A stretch of DNA of 64,000 bases. It comes from Rossellomorea marisflavi. GTDB taxonomy: Bacteria > Bacillota > Bacilli > Bacillales > Bacillaceae_B. Numbering within the stretch: the first letter of the stretch is position 1; every line of letters begins with the position of its first letter. The stretch lies in NCBI RefSeq assembly GCF_009806575.1, contig NZ_CP047095.1:3104001-3168000 (forward strand), read 5' to 3'. The notes beneath the pieces are model-generated. The model searched no databases and was not told the DNA's origin. It was given only the letters and a program-made list of their open reading frames with translations. This document shows, in pieces, positions 54,776 to 63,671 of this stretch. A program made the translations under genes and the position numbers.

Positions 54776-55690
54776 CTATGCGCTCAGCCGGGCATCTTTA
54801 CGCCTTTTCCTGGCAAGCTGAAGCCGCGATGCCGTCAACACCGCCAATGCGAGCCAGATGAAGCAAAAGGCAATGGCATGGACAGTTGAAAACGGCTCAT
54901 GATACATCCACACGCCGAGGATCAACGTGATGGTCGGGGCGATATACTGCAGGAATCCCACCATGTAAAGGGGGATCTGCTGGGCCCCGCGTGAGAAGAA
55001 CAAGAGCGGGATCGCCGTCGCAGCACCTGCCCCGATCAGGAGCAGGTCCGTCCCTGTACCAGTATGGAAGAGTGCCAATGACCCATCCTGATACAAGAAC
55101 AGGAGATAAATGATCGAAACGGGCGCAATCGTCATGGTTTCCAAGGTCAGGCCAATAGATGATTCAACTTGTATCAGCTTTTTGGCCAGCCCATATAAGC
55201 CGAACGAAAACGCCAGCCCGAACGCGATCCATGGGAAATCCCCGTAGGACAACGTGAGGACGAGCACGCCCGCCGCGGCTAAACCGAATGACAGGACCTG
55301 TGCTTTGGAGAGCTTCTCCTTGAGGATGAAGACCCCCAATAGAATGCTCACCAGGGGATTGATATAGTAACCGAGGCTTGCTTCCACCATCTGATCTGTA
55401 TTGACGGCCCATATGTAGATGAACCAGTTCACACTGATCAATAAAGAAGCGACAAGGAGCGCAAGAACCTGCTTCTTCTTCGTCAACGACGTTTTCAGAT
55501 AGGCCGTGAACCCTTTGAACCTTCTTGTGACCAAGAGGAACAGCAGCATGAACCAGAATGCCCAGAAGATGCGATTTGCCAGGATTTCATCGGCTGGGAC
55601 ATCCCCGAGCCACTTCCAATAGATCGGGAGGATCCCCCATAATAGATACGACAACGCGGTATACACAATCCCCGTCTGACTTGACTTCAT
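54776..55690 (-). CDS. rarD: EamA-family transporter RarD
   Basis: 304 residues, ten predicted membrane segments made of two EamA repeats. The RarD subfamily is recognised from SYLLWGILPIYWKWL at the N-terminus, NWFIYIWAVNTDQMVEASLGYYINPLVSILLGV in the first repeat and GFLQYIAPTITLILGVWMYHEPF near the end. First linked to chloramphenicol sensitivity in enteric bacteria; the real substrate is unknown, perhaps amino acids or other metabolites. It is an insertion relative to B. subtilis, as I remember that map. Single gene. Confidence 0.9.
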   Translation of the reverse strand: MKSSQTGIVYTALSYLLWGILPIYWKWLGDVPADEILANRIFWAFWFMLLFLLVTRRFKGFTAYLKTSLTKKKQVLALLVASLLISVNWFIYIWAVNTDQMVEASLGYYINPLVSILLGVFILKEKLSKAQVLSFGLAAAGVLVLTLSYGDFPWIAFGLAFSFGLYGLAKKLIQVESSIGLTLETMTIAPVSIIYLLFLYQDGSLALFHTGTGTDLLLIGAGAATAIPLLFFSRGAQQIPLYMVGFLQYIAPTITLILGVWMYHEPFSTVHAIAFCFIWLALAVLTASRLQLARKRRKDARLSA

Positions 55691-55762
55691 TTTGTTACCC
55701 CCAGACTATTTCAATGACCGAAATAACTCCATTATAGCCATGGGGGTGACCAGGGGCAATCA

Positions 55763-57364
55763 TTATTTTTTCCTATCTCTGTCAAAGACGATGTCCTCAT
55801 CGACGACGGTCATCGCCACCACTTGTTTCAGGAGCACTTCGGGGCCACCAGTGAAGGGATCTTCGCTTAAAATCGTGAAGTCTGCATCATAGCCTTCCTT
55901 GATGAGACCGCGGTCGGCTTCGTGGTGACACGCGAATGCACTGCCTTTTGTAAATAGGGAAATCCCTTCATACATGCTCAATACCTGCTCGGGTCCATAA
56001 ACCGTATGATCGGGATCAACGGGATTGGTCCGTGTTACAGCCGCATGGATACCGAGAAAGGGATTAACCGGCTCGATCGGGGCATCCGACCCGCCTGCGC
56101 AGTGGATTCCTTCTTCAAGGAGCGTCTTCCATGCATAGTTATACTTCATCCGGTCTTTTCCGATCCGGTCGATCACCCAAGGAAAATCAGATGCGACAAA
56201 ACGGGGTTGGATGTCCAGGATCAAATCCAGTCCCTTGATCTTCTCGATCAATTCTTGGCGGAGGATCTGGGCATGGATCAATCGATCGCGCCTCCCCTTC
56301 ACCGTAGGCTCTTTCGTGATGGCATCCACTACCTGTTCAAACGCCTGATCCCCGATTGTATGGACGGCGATCGGTAAATCATAGGATCTTGCCTTCGCTA
56401 CGAGGGCCTGCAAGTTTTCCTCCGTATGGATGCTCACTCCGCTGGTGCTTTCATCATCGGCGTACGGATGGCTGAGGAGTGCCGTCCTCCCGCCAAGGGC
56501 GCCATCGGCAAAGATCTTCATGGCTCCGAATTCCACATAAGGTCCTCCCTCGAGGAATTGATGCCCTTCATCATGCCAGTCTTCGATGACGGCATGATGG
56601 ACGAGGAGATGGGCCCTGAACTTCTTAGCGCCATTGCCGAGCGTATTCACAAACGCCTGATACGTTTTGTTAAAATCTCCGTAATAACTCAAATCTTCTG
56701 TGTGACCGCCTGTAAGGCCGTTTTCCCAGCAGCTTTGAACCCCTTTTGCGAGCGCTTCTTCGAGATACGCCAGTGAAATGGCAGGCAGGATCCCCGTCAC
56801 GATATCCTGTGCCGTATCCTTCAGCACTCCGTTGACACGTCCATCCTCGTATCGGTCGATCAGTCCCCCTTCGGGATCTTCCGATGCGTCGGTGATGCCT
56901 GCTTTTTCAAGGGCCAATGTGTTGACGACGATCGCATGGCGGCATATCCGTTTCAGGAGCACAGGGTGTCCGGCTGCTACTTGATCGATTTCATCTTTGG
57001 TGATGACGCTTGGATCCTCCCAAAGATTTTCATTCCACCCTTCCCCGATGATCCAGTCTCCTTCCGGGGTATGGGCGGACTTTTCCTTCACTGCCTTCAG
57101 TACCTGTTCCTTGCTGGTCATCTCGGAAAGGTCCAGCCTCATCAATGTCTCTCCATGTCCGATAAGATGCATGTGGCTATCCACAAACCCCGGGAACATG
57201 ATCTTGCCTTCAAGGTCCATATTCCGGTCCACTGGATATCGCTCCCTTAGGGCAGCTTCGCTGCCAAGGGCCTTCACTTTGCCATCTTCCGTCCATACCG
57301 CCTCGACAGTCTGACCTTCTGCCTGCATCGTATAGATTGTTCCGTTCGTCCATAATGTTCCCAT
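55763..57364 (-). CDS. ytcJ: Amidohydrolase YtcJ
   Basis: 533 residues from ATG 57364 (MGTLWTNGTIYTM), with GAAGGGA nine bases upstream. Metal-dependent hydrolase of the amidohydrolase_3 type: metal-binding DSHMHLIGHG after the first strand, IKEGYDADFTIL in the C-terminal beta sandwich, and HTIGDQAFEQVVD and GGSDAPIEPVNP in the barrel. The family hydrolyses amide, ester or formyl bonds; the substrate is unknown. Sits between ytcI and rarD, as ytcJ neighbours ytcI in B. subtilis. Confidence 0.9.
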   Translation of the reverse strand: MGTLWTNGTIYTMQAEGQTVEAVWTEDGKVKALGSEAALRERYPVDRNMDLEGKIMFPGFVDSHMHLIGHGETLMRLDLSEMTSKEQVLKAVKEKSAHTPEGDWIIGEGWNENLWEDPSVITKDEIDQVAAGHPVLLKRICRHAIVVNTLALEKAGITDASEDPEGGLIDRYEDGRVNGVLKDTAQDIVTGILPAISLAYLEEALAKGVQSCWENGLTGGHTEDLSYYGDFNKTYQAFVNTLGNGAKKFRAHLLVHHAVIEDWHDEGHQFLEGGPYVEFGAMKIFADGALGGRTALLSHPYADDESTSGVSIHTEENLQALVAKARSYDLPIAVHTIGDQAFEQVVDAITKEPTVKGRRDRLIHAQILRQELIEKIKGLDLILDIQPRFVASDFPWVIDRIGKDRMKYNYAWKTLLEEGIHCAGGSDAPIEPVNPFLGIHAAVTRTNPVDPDHTVYGPEQVLSMYEGISLFTKGSAFACHHEADRGLIKEGYDADFTILSEDPFTGGPEVLLKQVVAMTVVDEDIVFDRDRKK

Positions 57365-57494
57365 CGTGGTTGTTCCCTTCTTTCCAAAAAATTCTGTATC
57401 TACTGTACCATAAAAGTGCAAAAATCAGAAAGAACTGACATTCGCTCATGATGACGAAAAAAAGAAGCCGCTATGGACTCCCTTTTTTGGCTCC

Positions 57495-59075
57495 TCAATT
57501 TTGTGCGGCGAGCTCTTTTTGTCGGAGTTCGATCCTCCTGATCTTGCCTGAAGTCGTCTTCGGCAATTCGTCGACGAATTGAATCTTTCGTGGATACTTG
57601 TAAGGAGCCGTCAGTTCTTTGACATGTTCCTGAAGGGAAGGGATGAGAGCCGAATCTTCCTGGTCCACATCGTCTCTCAGGACGATGAAAGCCTTGACGA
57701 CCAGCCCCCTGATCTCATCAGGGCTCCCGACCACGGCGCATTCCTTCACGGAAGGGTGCTTCACCAGGGCGTCTTCCACTTCAAATGGCCCGATCGTGTA
57801 TCCTGAAGAAATGATGATGTCATCGCTCCTCCCTTCGAACCAGAAGTACCCATCTTCATCCCGTTTGGCTTTATCCCCGGTGATGTAGTAATCTCCGCGG
57901 AATTGCATGGCCGTCCTTTCGGGATCTTTGTAGTAGTTCTTGAAAAGGGCCGGGGTCTCAAGGTGAACGGCAATGTCTCCCACTTCCCCGGTTTCACACG
58001 GCTTCCCGAATTCATCGATGATTTCAACCCGGTTCCCAGGCGTCGGTTTCCCCATTGATCCGGGACGCAGTTCCATTCCCTTGGTTACCCCGACAAGAAG
58101 GGTATTTTCCGTCTGCCCGTAACCATCCCTCACGAGGACGTCAAAATGCTTCTGGAACGCGTCGATGACTTCCCGGTTCAACGGTTCACCGGCTGACACC
58201 GCACTGTGAAGGGAATCAAGATGATAGGAACCGAGGTCATCCACCTTCGCCATCAGCCTGTATTCCGTTGGGGTACAGCAGAGGACGTTCACCCGATGAT
58301 CTTGAAGGATCTTCAAATAGGTATGCGGCTCGAATTTCCCCTGATAAACGAGCCCTGTCGCTCCGGACCCAAGCACGGAAAGGAACGGGCTCCAGATCCA
58401 TTTTTGCCAACCTGGCCCCGCCGTGGCCCATACGACATCCCCTTCCTCGATACCCAACCATTCCTTTGCAGCGGTCTTCAGATGGGCGTAGGCCCAGCCG
58501 TGTGTATGTACGACCCCTTTGGGATTACCAGTCGTCCCTGATGTATAGGAAAGAAATGCCATGTCATCACGGCGTGTATCAGCGAAACGAAGCTCGTCCG
58601 AAGCGCTTTTGGCTTCTTCTTCAAGATCTATCCAGCCTTCCTGCCCCCCGCCGACAACAAATCTCTTTACATCCTTTATACCTTCAACGCCTTCAAACTG
58701 ACTGATAAACGGGGAATACGCAACAATCCCTTTTACATCCCCGTGATCGATGCGGTATCCGAGATCTTTCGCCCTTAACATTTCCGAGCTCGGGATCACC
58801 ACCAGACCAGCTTTCAAGGCAGCAAGATAAACAGCATACGCTTCGATCAACCTTGGCACCATGACGAGAAGCACATCGCCTTTTGTAAATCCCTCTTCAA
58901 TGAAAACGTTTCCATATTTATTCGCCACTTTAATCAGATCATAATAGCTGATCTGCTTTTCGTTTCCTTGTTCGTCCATCCACAGGAGGGCTTTCGCTCC
59001 ATCTTTTGCAGCGAAGCGTTCGACTTCCTCTACCAGATTGTATGTTTCCGGTGCTATAAGTTCTTCCCTTTTCAT
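57495..59075 (-). CDS. ytcI: AMP-forming acyl-CoA synthetase YtcI
   Basis: 526 residues, ANL superfamily, likely acetyl- or medium-chain acyl-CoA synthetase. Motifs in order: phosphate loop YTSGTTGNPKG (about 175), DGYGQTEN (about 320), ITGDKAKRDEDGYFWFEGRSDDII (hinge) and PKTTSGKIRR with the catalytic Lys (about 513). The acyl pocket cannot be read reliably. Starts at ATG 59075. About 130 bases upstream of ytcJ, so both may be transcribed together, but a weak hairpin (57456-57490) lies between. Confidence 0.9.
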   Translation of the reverse strand: MKREELIAPETYNLVEEVERFAAKDGAKALLWMDEQGNEKQISYYDLIKVANKYGNVFIEEGFTKGDVLLVMVPRLIEAYAVYLAALKAGLVVIPSSEMLRAKDLGYRIDHGDVKGIVAYSPFISQFEGVEGIKDVKRFVVGGGQEGWIDLEEEAKSASDELRFADTRRDDMAFLSYTSGTTGNPKGVVHTHGWAYAHLKTAAKEWLGIEEGDVVWATAGPGWQKWIWSPFLSVLGSGATGLVYQGKFEPHTYLKILQDHRVNVLCCTPTEYRLMAKVDDLGSYHLDSLHSAVSAGEPLNREVIDAFQKHFDVLVRDGYGQTENTLLVGVTKGMELRPGSMGKPTPGNRVEIIDEFGKPCETGEVGDIAVHLETPALFKNYYKDPERTAMQFRGDYYITGDKAKRDEDGYFWFEGRSDDIIISSGYTIGPFEVEDALVKHPSVKECAVVGSPDEIRGLVVKAFIVLRDDVDQEDSALIPSLQEHVKELTAPYKYPRKIQFVDELPKTTSGKIRRIELRQKELAAQN

Positions 59076-59156
59076 CGTGGTTCCCCCTTTTTTTTACATG
59101 GCCCACTCCATTATACAAAATGTTTTAACTTTTTTAAATATTCTTTTTTCTGATCC

Positions 59157-59188
59157 CAAAAAGAAAGGAGCGGGGCAATGCCCGCTCC
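59157..59188 (-). terminator. Terminator downstream of sspA
   Basis: Minus strand: GGAGCGGGC-ATT-GCCCCGCTCC followed by TTTCTTTTT, 21 bases after the sspA stop. Confidence 0.88.
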
Positions 59189-59208
59189 ATTGTAGCCATT
59201 GTATTCAA

Positions 59209-59412
59209 TTATTTTTGGTAACCGCCGATTTGTTGTTCAGCCATTTGAACCAAACGCTTAGTGATTTCACCACCTACTGAACCGTTAGCGCGGGCAGTTG
59301 CATCTCCACCAAGTTGAACTCCGAATTCAGAAGCGATTTCGTATTTCATTTGGTCGATAGCTTGTTGAGCTCCAGGAGCTACTAGTTGGTTAGAACTTCT
59401 GTTGTTTGCCAT
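59209..59412 (-). CDS. sspA: Alpha/beta-type small acid-soluble spore protein
   Basis: 67 residues. SASPs coat spore DNA, protect it from UV and heat, and supply amino acids at germination. Both family signatures are present: [19 protein letters not shown], including the GPR protease cut site E-I-A, and [25 protein letters not shown] lies eight bases before the ATG. A consensus sigma-G promoter is upstream. Located beside thiI as sspA is in B. subtilis. Confidence 0.97.
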   Translation of the reverse strand: MANNRSSNQLVAPGAQQAIDQMKYEIASEFGVQLGGDATARANGSVGGEITKRLVQMAEQQIGGYQK

Positions 59413-59443
59413 GTGTTTTCACCTCCTCGTTGCTTGTTGAGTA

Positions 59444-59473
59444 TAGAATGTGCGAAAACACATGGCTTCATGC
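59444..59473 (-). promoter_or_regulatory. Consensus sigma-G promoter of sspA
   Basis: Minus strand: GCATG (59469-59473), exactly 18-bp spacer, CATTCTA (59444-59450). This fits the sigma-G consensus gHATR-N18-CATWMTA at every position, about 30 bases before the sspA start. Forespore expression is expected. Confidence 0.8.
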
Positions 59474-59502
59474 AAGGGATGTCTTTGGTAAATGTTCCTA
59501 AC

Positions 59503-60708
59503 TCAGAGAAGGTCGTCGAAGCTTTCTTCCTTATGGGAAGAACCGTCGATCTGCATGATTTCCGTTTTTTCGACCGCTTCGCGGATGAGCTCATCGAAGT
59601 TGACAAAGCTTTCGTAGTACTGGACCTTTTCACGCTTCGGTCTGGTTTTCGGAGCAGGAGGCGTAAAGATCGTACAGCAGTCTTCATATGGAAGGATCGA
59701 GATATCATGCGTATCGATCTTCTGGGCAATCTCTATGATTTCCAGTTTATCCATGGCAATCAACGGTCGAAGGACCGGGGTATTCGTCACATCGTTGATC
59801 GCCTGCATGCTCTCGAGTGTCTGACTGGCTACCTGCCCTAGACTTTCACCCGTCACGATGGCAAGCCCTTCATGTTTTTCCCTGATCATGTCTGTGATCC
59901 TGAGCATCATTCGCCGTGTTGAGGTCATGGTGTAATTTTCAGGCACTTGATCATGAATCAGCTGCTGGATTGCCGTGAACGGGACAATATGCAGATTCAC
60001 CTTCCCGCTGAATGCCGACAGCTTTTTCGAAAGATCGATGACCTTCTGCTTTGCCCTTTCACTGGTGAAAGGGGGGCTGTGGAAATGGACGGCATCGATC
60101 TCCACGCCACGTTTCATCGTCAGATAACCGGCAACTGGGCTATCAATGCCCCCTGAAAGCATGAGCATCGCCTTTCCACTCGCCCCCACCGGCATGCCTG
60201 TCGCACCCGGGTAGATTTCGGATGAAAGGTAAACCCCTTCCTTCCTTACTTCCACATTCAGTTTAATATCGGGATTACGGACATCGACGGTCAAGTCCTC
60301 CATATTTTTCAGGATGTACGACCCGATCTGATAGTTCAATTCGTTCGTATCAAGGTGGAAGGTCTTATCTCCCCGTCTTGCCGATACCTTGAACGTTTTT
60401 CCGGGTTCAAAGCTTTTTTTCACAAGCGCGAGGCCCGCTTCCATCATTTCATCCACATCCCTGCCCGTCATGACAACCGGGCTGAATGACTGGATGCCGA
60501 AGATCGAGGATAGCCTTGTGATCACGTCATCCCCGTCCGCTTCCCCAAGCAGGATGTGAAGGCGATCCCTGCTTGCATTGACTGATATGGAAGGCTGATC
60601 CTTTAGGGCCTCCAGGATATTTCCCCTCAGTTGGGACGTGAATTTCTTGCGATTTCTTCCTTTAGTAGAAATTTCACCGTATCTAACTAGAATTCGATTA
60701 TACTTCAT
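59503..60708 (-). CDS. thiI: tRNA 4-thiouridine synthetase ThiI
   Basis: Adenylates U8 of tRNA and transfers sulfur to give 4-thiouridine; also linked to thiazole synthesis in some bacteria. 401 residues, the short form without the C-terminal rhodanese domain. N-terminal ferredoxin-like region, THUMP domain (about 60-165) and PP-loop MLSGGIDSPVAGYL (about 182-195). It overlaps iscS by four bases, so the dedicated cysteine desulfurase is made with it. Confidence 0.96.
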   Translation of the reverse strand: MKYNRILVRYGEISTKGRNRKKFTSQLRGNILEALKDQPSISVNASRDRLHILLGEADGDDVITRLSSIFGIQSFSPVVMTGRDVDEMMEAGLALVKKSFEPGKTFKVSARRGDKTFHLDTNELNYQIGSYILKNMEDLTVDVRNPDIKLNVEVRKEGVYLSSEIYPGATGMPVGASGKAMLMLSGGIDSPVAGYLTMKRGVEIDAVHFHSPPFTSERAKQKVIDLSKKLSAFSGKVNLHIVPFTAIQQLIHDQVPENYTMTSTRRMMLRITDMIREKHEGLAIVTGESLGQVASQTLESMQAINDVTNTPVLRPLIAMDKLEIIEIAQKIDTHDISILPYEDCCTIFTPPAPKTRPKREKVQYYESFVNFDELIREAVEKTEIMQIDGSSHKEESFDDLL

Positions 60709-61856
60709 CGTGATCTCCTCATCGTTTTTGTTAATGACTGGATTTCCCTCTCCAGTGTTTCCAGGAACGTCCGTGCTTCCTGCATGGTCGTATGGAAGGA
60801 CAGGCTCACCCTGAGGGAGCTGTTGGCGCGCACGTCCGATACGCCCATGGCAAGGAGCGTTTCGCTCGGCTTATGCTGTCTGGATGAACAGGCACTCGTG
60901 GTGGAAAGATAAATCCCGTGCCGATCGAGTGAATGGACCATCACTTCCCCCTTGAACCCTTCGATGGAGAAGTTCAGGATATGGGGAGCTGAGTTGATTT
61001 CAGGCGTATGGACCGTCACATAGGGGAGTTTGGATAACCCTTTTCTTAAGTAGCCTTTGATTTCCTCCATGTGCGGAAGGGATTCTTCCCTTTCCTTCAA
61101 ATGCATGCGAAGAGCCTTGGCAAAGGCCGCGATCCCCCCTGTGTTTTCGGTCCCGCTCCTGAGGCTTCCTTCCTGTTCACCACCGGATAGTAGGGGGGAA
61201 AGACGCACCCCGCTCCGGACATAGAGGACTCCCGTTCCCTTGATTCCGTGAATCTTATGGGAGGAAAGGCTGCACATGTCCACTCCCGCAGCGTGCAGAT
61301 CCAACGGTATTTTCCCGCATGCCTGTACGGCATCCACATGGAACAGGGTTTTCGGTCGCTCATTGAGCAATGCACCGATTTCCCGGATCGGCTGGATCGT
61401 CCCGACCTCGTTATTGACATGCATGATACTGACGAGGATGGTATCATCCGTGAGCGCAGCGGCGATTTCCCGGGGATCAACCCGTCCGTCCTCATCAACG
61501 CCCACATAGGTGATGCGGAACCCGAACGCTTCAAGGTCTTCTACAGCCTTTTTCACGGAGGGATGTTCGATGCGGGAGGTGATGATATGCCTCCCCCGGT
61601 TCTTGTATTGCATGGCCGTCCCCTTGACGGCCAGATTATTCGACTCGGTCCCTCCCGATGTGAAGAAGACTTCTGATCCTTCAACGCCAAGGAGGTCCGC
61701 TACCTGCTCCCGTGAACGTTTGATGAGGTCATCCGCCTTCCCACCGAACGAATGGATCGAAGATGGATTTGCATACAGCGTTTCGTTCACCTTCATGAAC
61801 GTGTCGAGTACTTCTTTATATGGTTTCGTTGTGGCACTATTATCTAAATAGATCAA
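60705..61856 (-). CDS. Cysteine desulfurase (NifS/IscS-like, ThiI partner)
   Basis: PLP enzyme that takes sulfur from cysteine; the partner gene thiI suggests it feeds tRNA thiolation (NifZ in B. subtilis). The 383 residues match. HVNNEVGTIQPI and HVDAVQACGK bind PLP; the Schiff-base Lys201 is in SLSSHKIHGIKG; the catalytic Cys323 loop is STTSACSSRQHKPS. The first ATG (MIYLDNSATT) is the family start. The upstream 280 bases are AT-rich and shared with the divergent brnQ. Confidence 0.95.
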   Translation of the reverse strand: MIYLDNSATTKPYKEVLDTFMKVNETLYANPSSIHSFGGKADDLIKRSREQVADLLGVEGSEVFFTSGGTESNNLAVKGTAMQYKNRGRHIITSRIEHPSVKKAVEDLEAFGFRITYVGVDEDGRVDPREIAAALTDDTILVSIMHVNNEVGTIQPIREIGALLNERPKTLFHVDAVQACGKIPLDLHAAGVDMCSLSSHKIHGIKGTGVLYVRSGVRLSPLLSGGEQEGSLRSGTENTGGIAAFAKALRMHLKEREESLPHMEEIKGYLRKGLSKLPYVTVHTPEINSAPHILNFSIEGFKGEVMVHSLDRHGIYLSTTSACSSRQHKPSETLLAMGVSDVRANSSLRVSLSFHTTMQEARTFLETLEREIQSLTKTMRRSR

Positions 61857-62139
61857 CTATCTCACCTGCTTATGGATTGGCTCACATTTCAATTTTTAAT
61901 CTTACCATACCTGCAAGGATTCCCAAATAAGAAGCACACTTTTTTATTGTTCATGAATTTTTAATATACTTTCCAAATTTATTCATTGAAATATAACTGA
62001 ATTTTTGCGAGAATCATGTAAGTAAGTGACAGGTCATACTATTTGAATATACTAAATTGTTTGATTATTTCGTTATTGAACGCACTTATCCCTTCTTACC
62101 AACACAATCAACAAGCATGAATGAAACGGAGGAAAGTAT

Positions 62140-63477
62140 ATGAATAAGAAAGCGCTTCCATTTAGTGGTGTAATGGCAATAGGCTTGATGCTGTTCGCAC
62201 TCTTTTTCGGAGCCGGGAATATGATATTCCCTCCATTTTTAGGCCAGCAGGCCGGTGATCACGTATGGACGGCCATCCTGGGATTCTTGATAACAGGGGT
62301 GGGGCTTCCTCTTCTGGGCGTCATCGCAATTGCCAAATCCGGCGGCGACCTTCAGTCCCTTGCGAGCAGGGTACATCCCGTTTTCGGCGTCGCCTTCACC
62401 GTCATCCTATATTTAGCCATCGGTCCCTTCTTTGGAATACCACGGACCGGGACGGTGACCTATGAAATAAGCGTTCTGCCGTTCTTACCGGAAGGATTGA
62501 CCGATAGCCGGATGCCGATGATCATCTTCTCGCTCATCTTCTTCTCCTTGACCGCTTGGCTCAGTCTGAATCCGTCCAAGCTGGTCGACCGGATCGGGAA
62601 GATTTTGACTCCTTCACTACTGATCATCCTTGCCGTCCTAGTCGTAAAGAGTATCGTCACGCCGATGGGGAAACTTGGTACACCAATGGAAGCCTATCAG
62701 AACGGTCCGCTTTTCAAAGGATTCATCGAAGGGTATCTGACAATGGATACCATTGCGGCACTCGTCTTCGGAATCGTGGTCATCAACTCCATTAAAGACC
62801 ATGGAATCACCTCCAAGGCCAGTATTTCGGCCATCACCATGAAAGCCGGCGTGATTGCGGCTACAGGTCTTGCCCTCGTCTACCTGTCCCTCAGCTATAT
62901 CGGGGCAAGTGGGACCGATGCCATTGGGCAACAGGCAAATGGCGGCGCACTCCTTGCCGCAGCATCCGAAGAACTGCTGGGGTCGTTCGGGATCATCGTC
63001 CTTGGCCTGGCCATCCTTTTTGCCTGTCTGACGACATCGATCGGACTGGTATCGGCGAGTGCGCAGTATTTTTCCAAACTGCTTCCGATCCCTTACAAAG
63101 CTTTGGTGTTCATCATTTCATTGTTCAGTATGATCATTTCCAACATCGGATTGACGCAGCTGATTTCCATATCCGTTCCGGTGCTGATTTTCATTTATCC
63201 AATGGCTATCGTATTGATCATTCTTTCGTTCTTCCACAATCTGTTCAGAGGGTATCGCCCCGTGTATATCACGGCGCTGACATTGACCGCCTTCGTCAGT
63301 TTGTTCGACGGCCTGAAAGAAGCCGGAATCGAAGTGACAGCCGTCAGGGACTGGCTCGCCTTCCTTCCCCTCTACGCAGAAGGGATCGGCTGGATCACCC
63401 CGGCAATCTTCGGGGCCTTGATCGGCTTCTTGATCTCATTGATTATCGGAACGAGCAAACGATTGATTCAAGCGTAA
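62140..63477 (+). CDS. brnQ: Branched-chain amino acid transport system II carrier protein
   Basis: Sodium- or proton-coupled importer of leucine, isoleucine and valine (LIVCS family; BraB is the B. subtilis gene here). The 445 residues hold 12 hydrophobic segments. The N-terminal signature is GLMLFALFFGAGNMIFPPFLGQQAG. CGGAGGAAAG lies just before the ATG. CodY control is known for braB; an AATTTT-rich stretch upstream (around 62010) is only a poor match to the CodY box. Divergent from iscS. Confidence 0.95.
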   Translation: MNKKALPFSGVMAIGLMLFALFFGAGNMIFPPFLGQQAGDHVWTAILGFLITGVGLPLLGVIAIAKSGGDLQSLASRVHPVFGVAFTVILYLAIGPFFGIPRTGTVTYEISVLPFLPEGLTDSRMPMIIFSLIFFSLTAWLSLNPSKLVDRIGKILTPSLLIILAVLVVKSIVTPMGKLGTPMEAYQNGPLFKGFIEGYLTMDTIAALVFGIVVINSIKDHGITSKASISAITMKAGVIAATGLALVYLSLSYIGASGTDAIGQQANGGALLAAASEELLGSFGIIVLGLAILFACLTTSIGLVSASAQYFSKLLPIPYKALVFIISLFSMIISNIGLTQLISISVPVLIFIYPMAIVLIILSFFHNLFRGYRPVYITALTLTAFVSLFDGLKEAGIEVTAVRDWLAFLPLYAEGIGWITPAIFGALIGFLISLIIGTSKRLIQA

Positions 63478-63487
63478 TCGTGACACG

Positions 63488-63519
63488 GCCCGCCCCGGCA
63501 TCATCGGGGCGGGCTTTTT
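63488..63519 (+). terminator. Terminator downstream of brnQ
   Basis: GCCCGCCCCG-GCATCAT-CGGGGCGGGC followed by TTTTTG, a perfect 10-bp stem ten bases after the stop. Confidence 0.93.
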
Positions 63520-63619
63520 GCTGCTGTTTGAGGAGGCACCTGTGAGTATCGTATTGTCCCTCTTATATCCCGCGATCCGACCGTTACGAACCCATGAATG
63601 AGTCTTATGTAGACAGCAT

Positions 63620-63668
63620 AAAAAAAAGCAGCCCCCTCGCCCGTATTCACGGTGAAGGGGGACTGCTT
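63620..63668 (-). terminator. Terminator downstream of ezrA
   Basis: Minus strand: AGCAGTCCCCCT-(18 nt)-AGGGGGCTGCT followed by TTTTTTTT, directly at the ezrA stop. Confidence 0.85.
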
Positions 63669-63671
63669 CTT

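Noticed and set aside
61857-62139. CodY box or T-box upstream of brnQ
   Set aside because: The best CodY-like match (AATTTTTGCGAGAAT) keeps only about nine of 15 positions, and no T-box specifier or antiterminator elements are visible.
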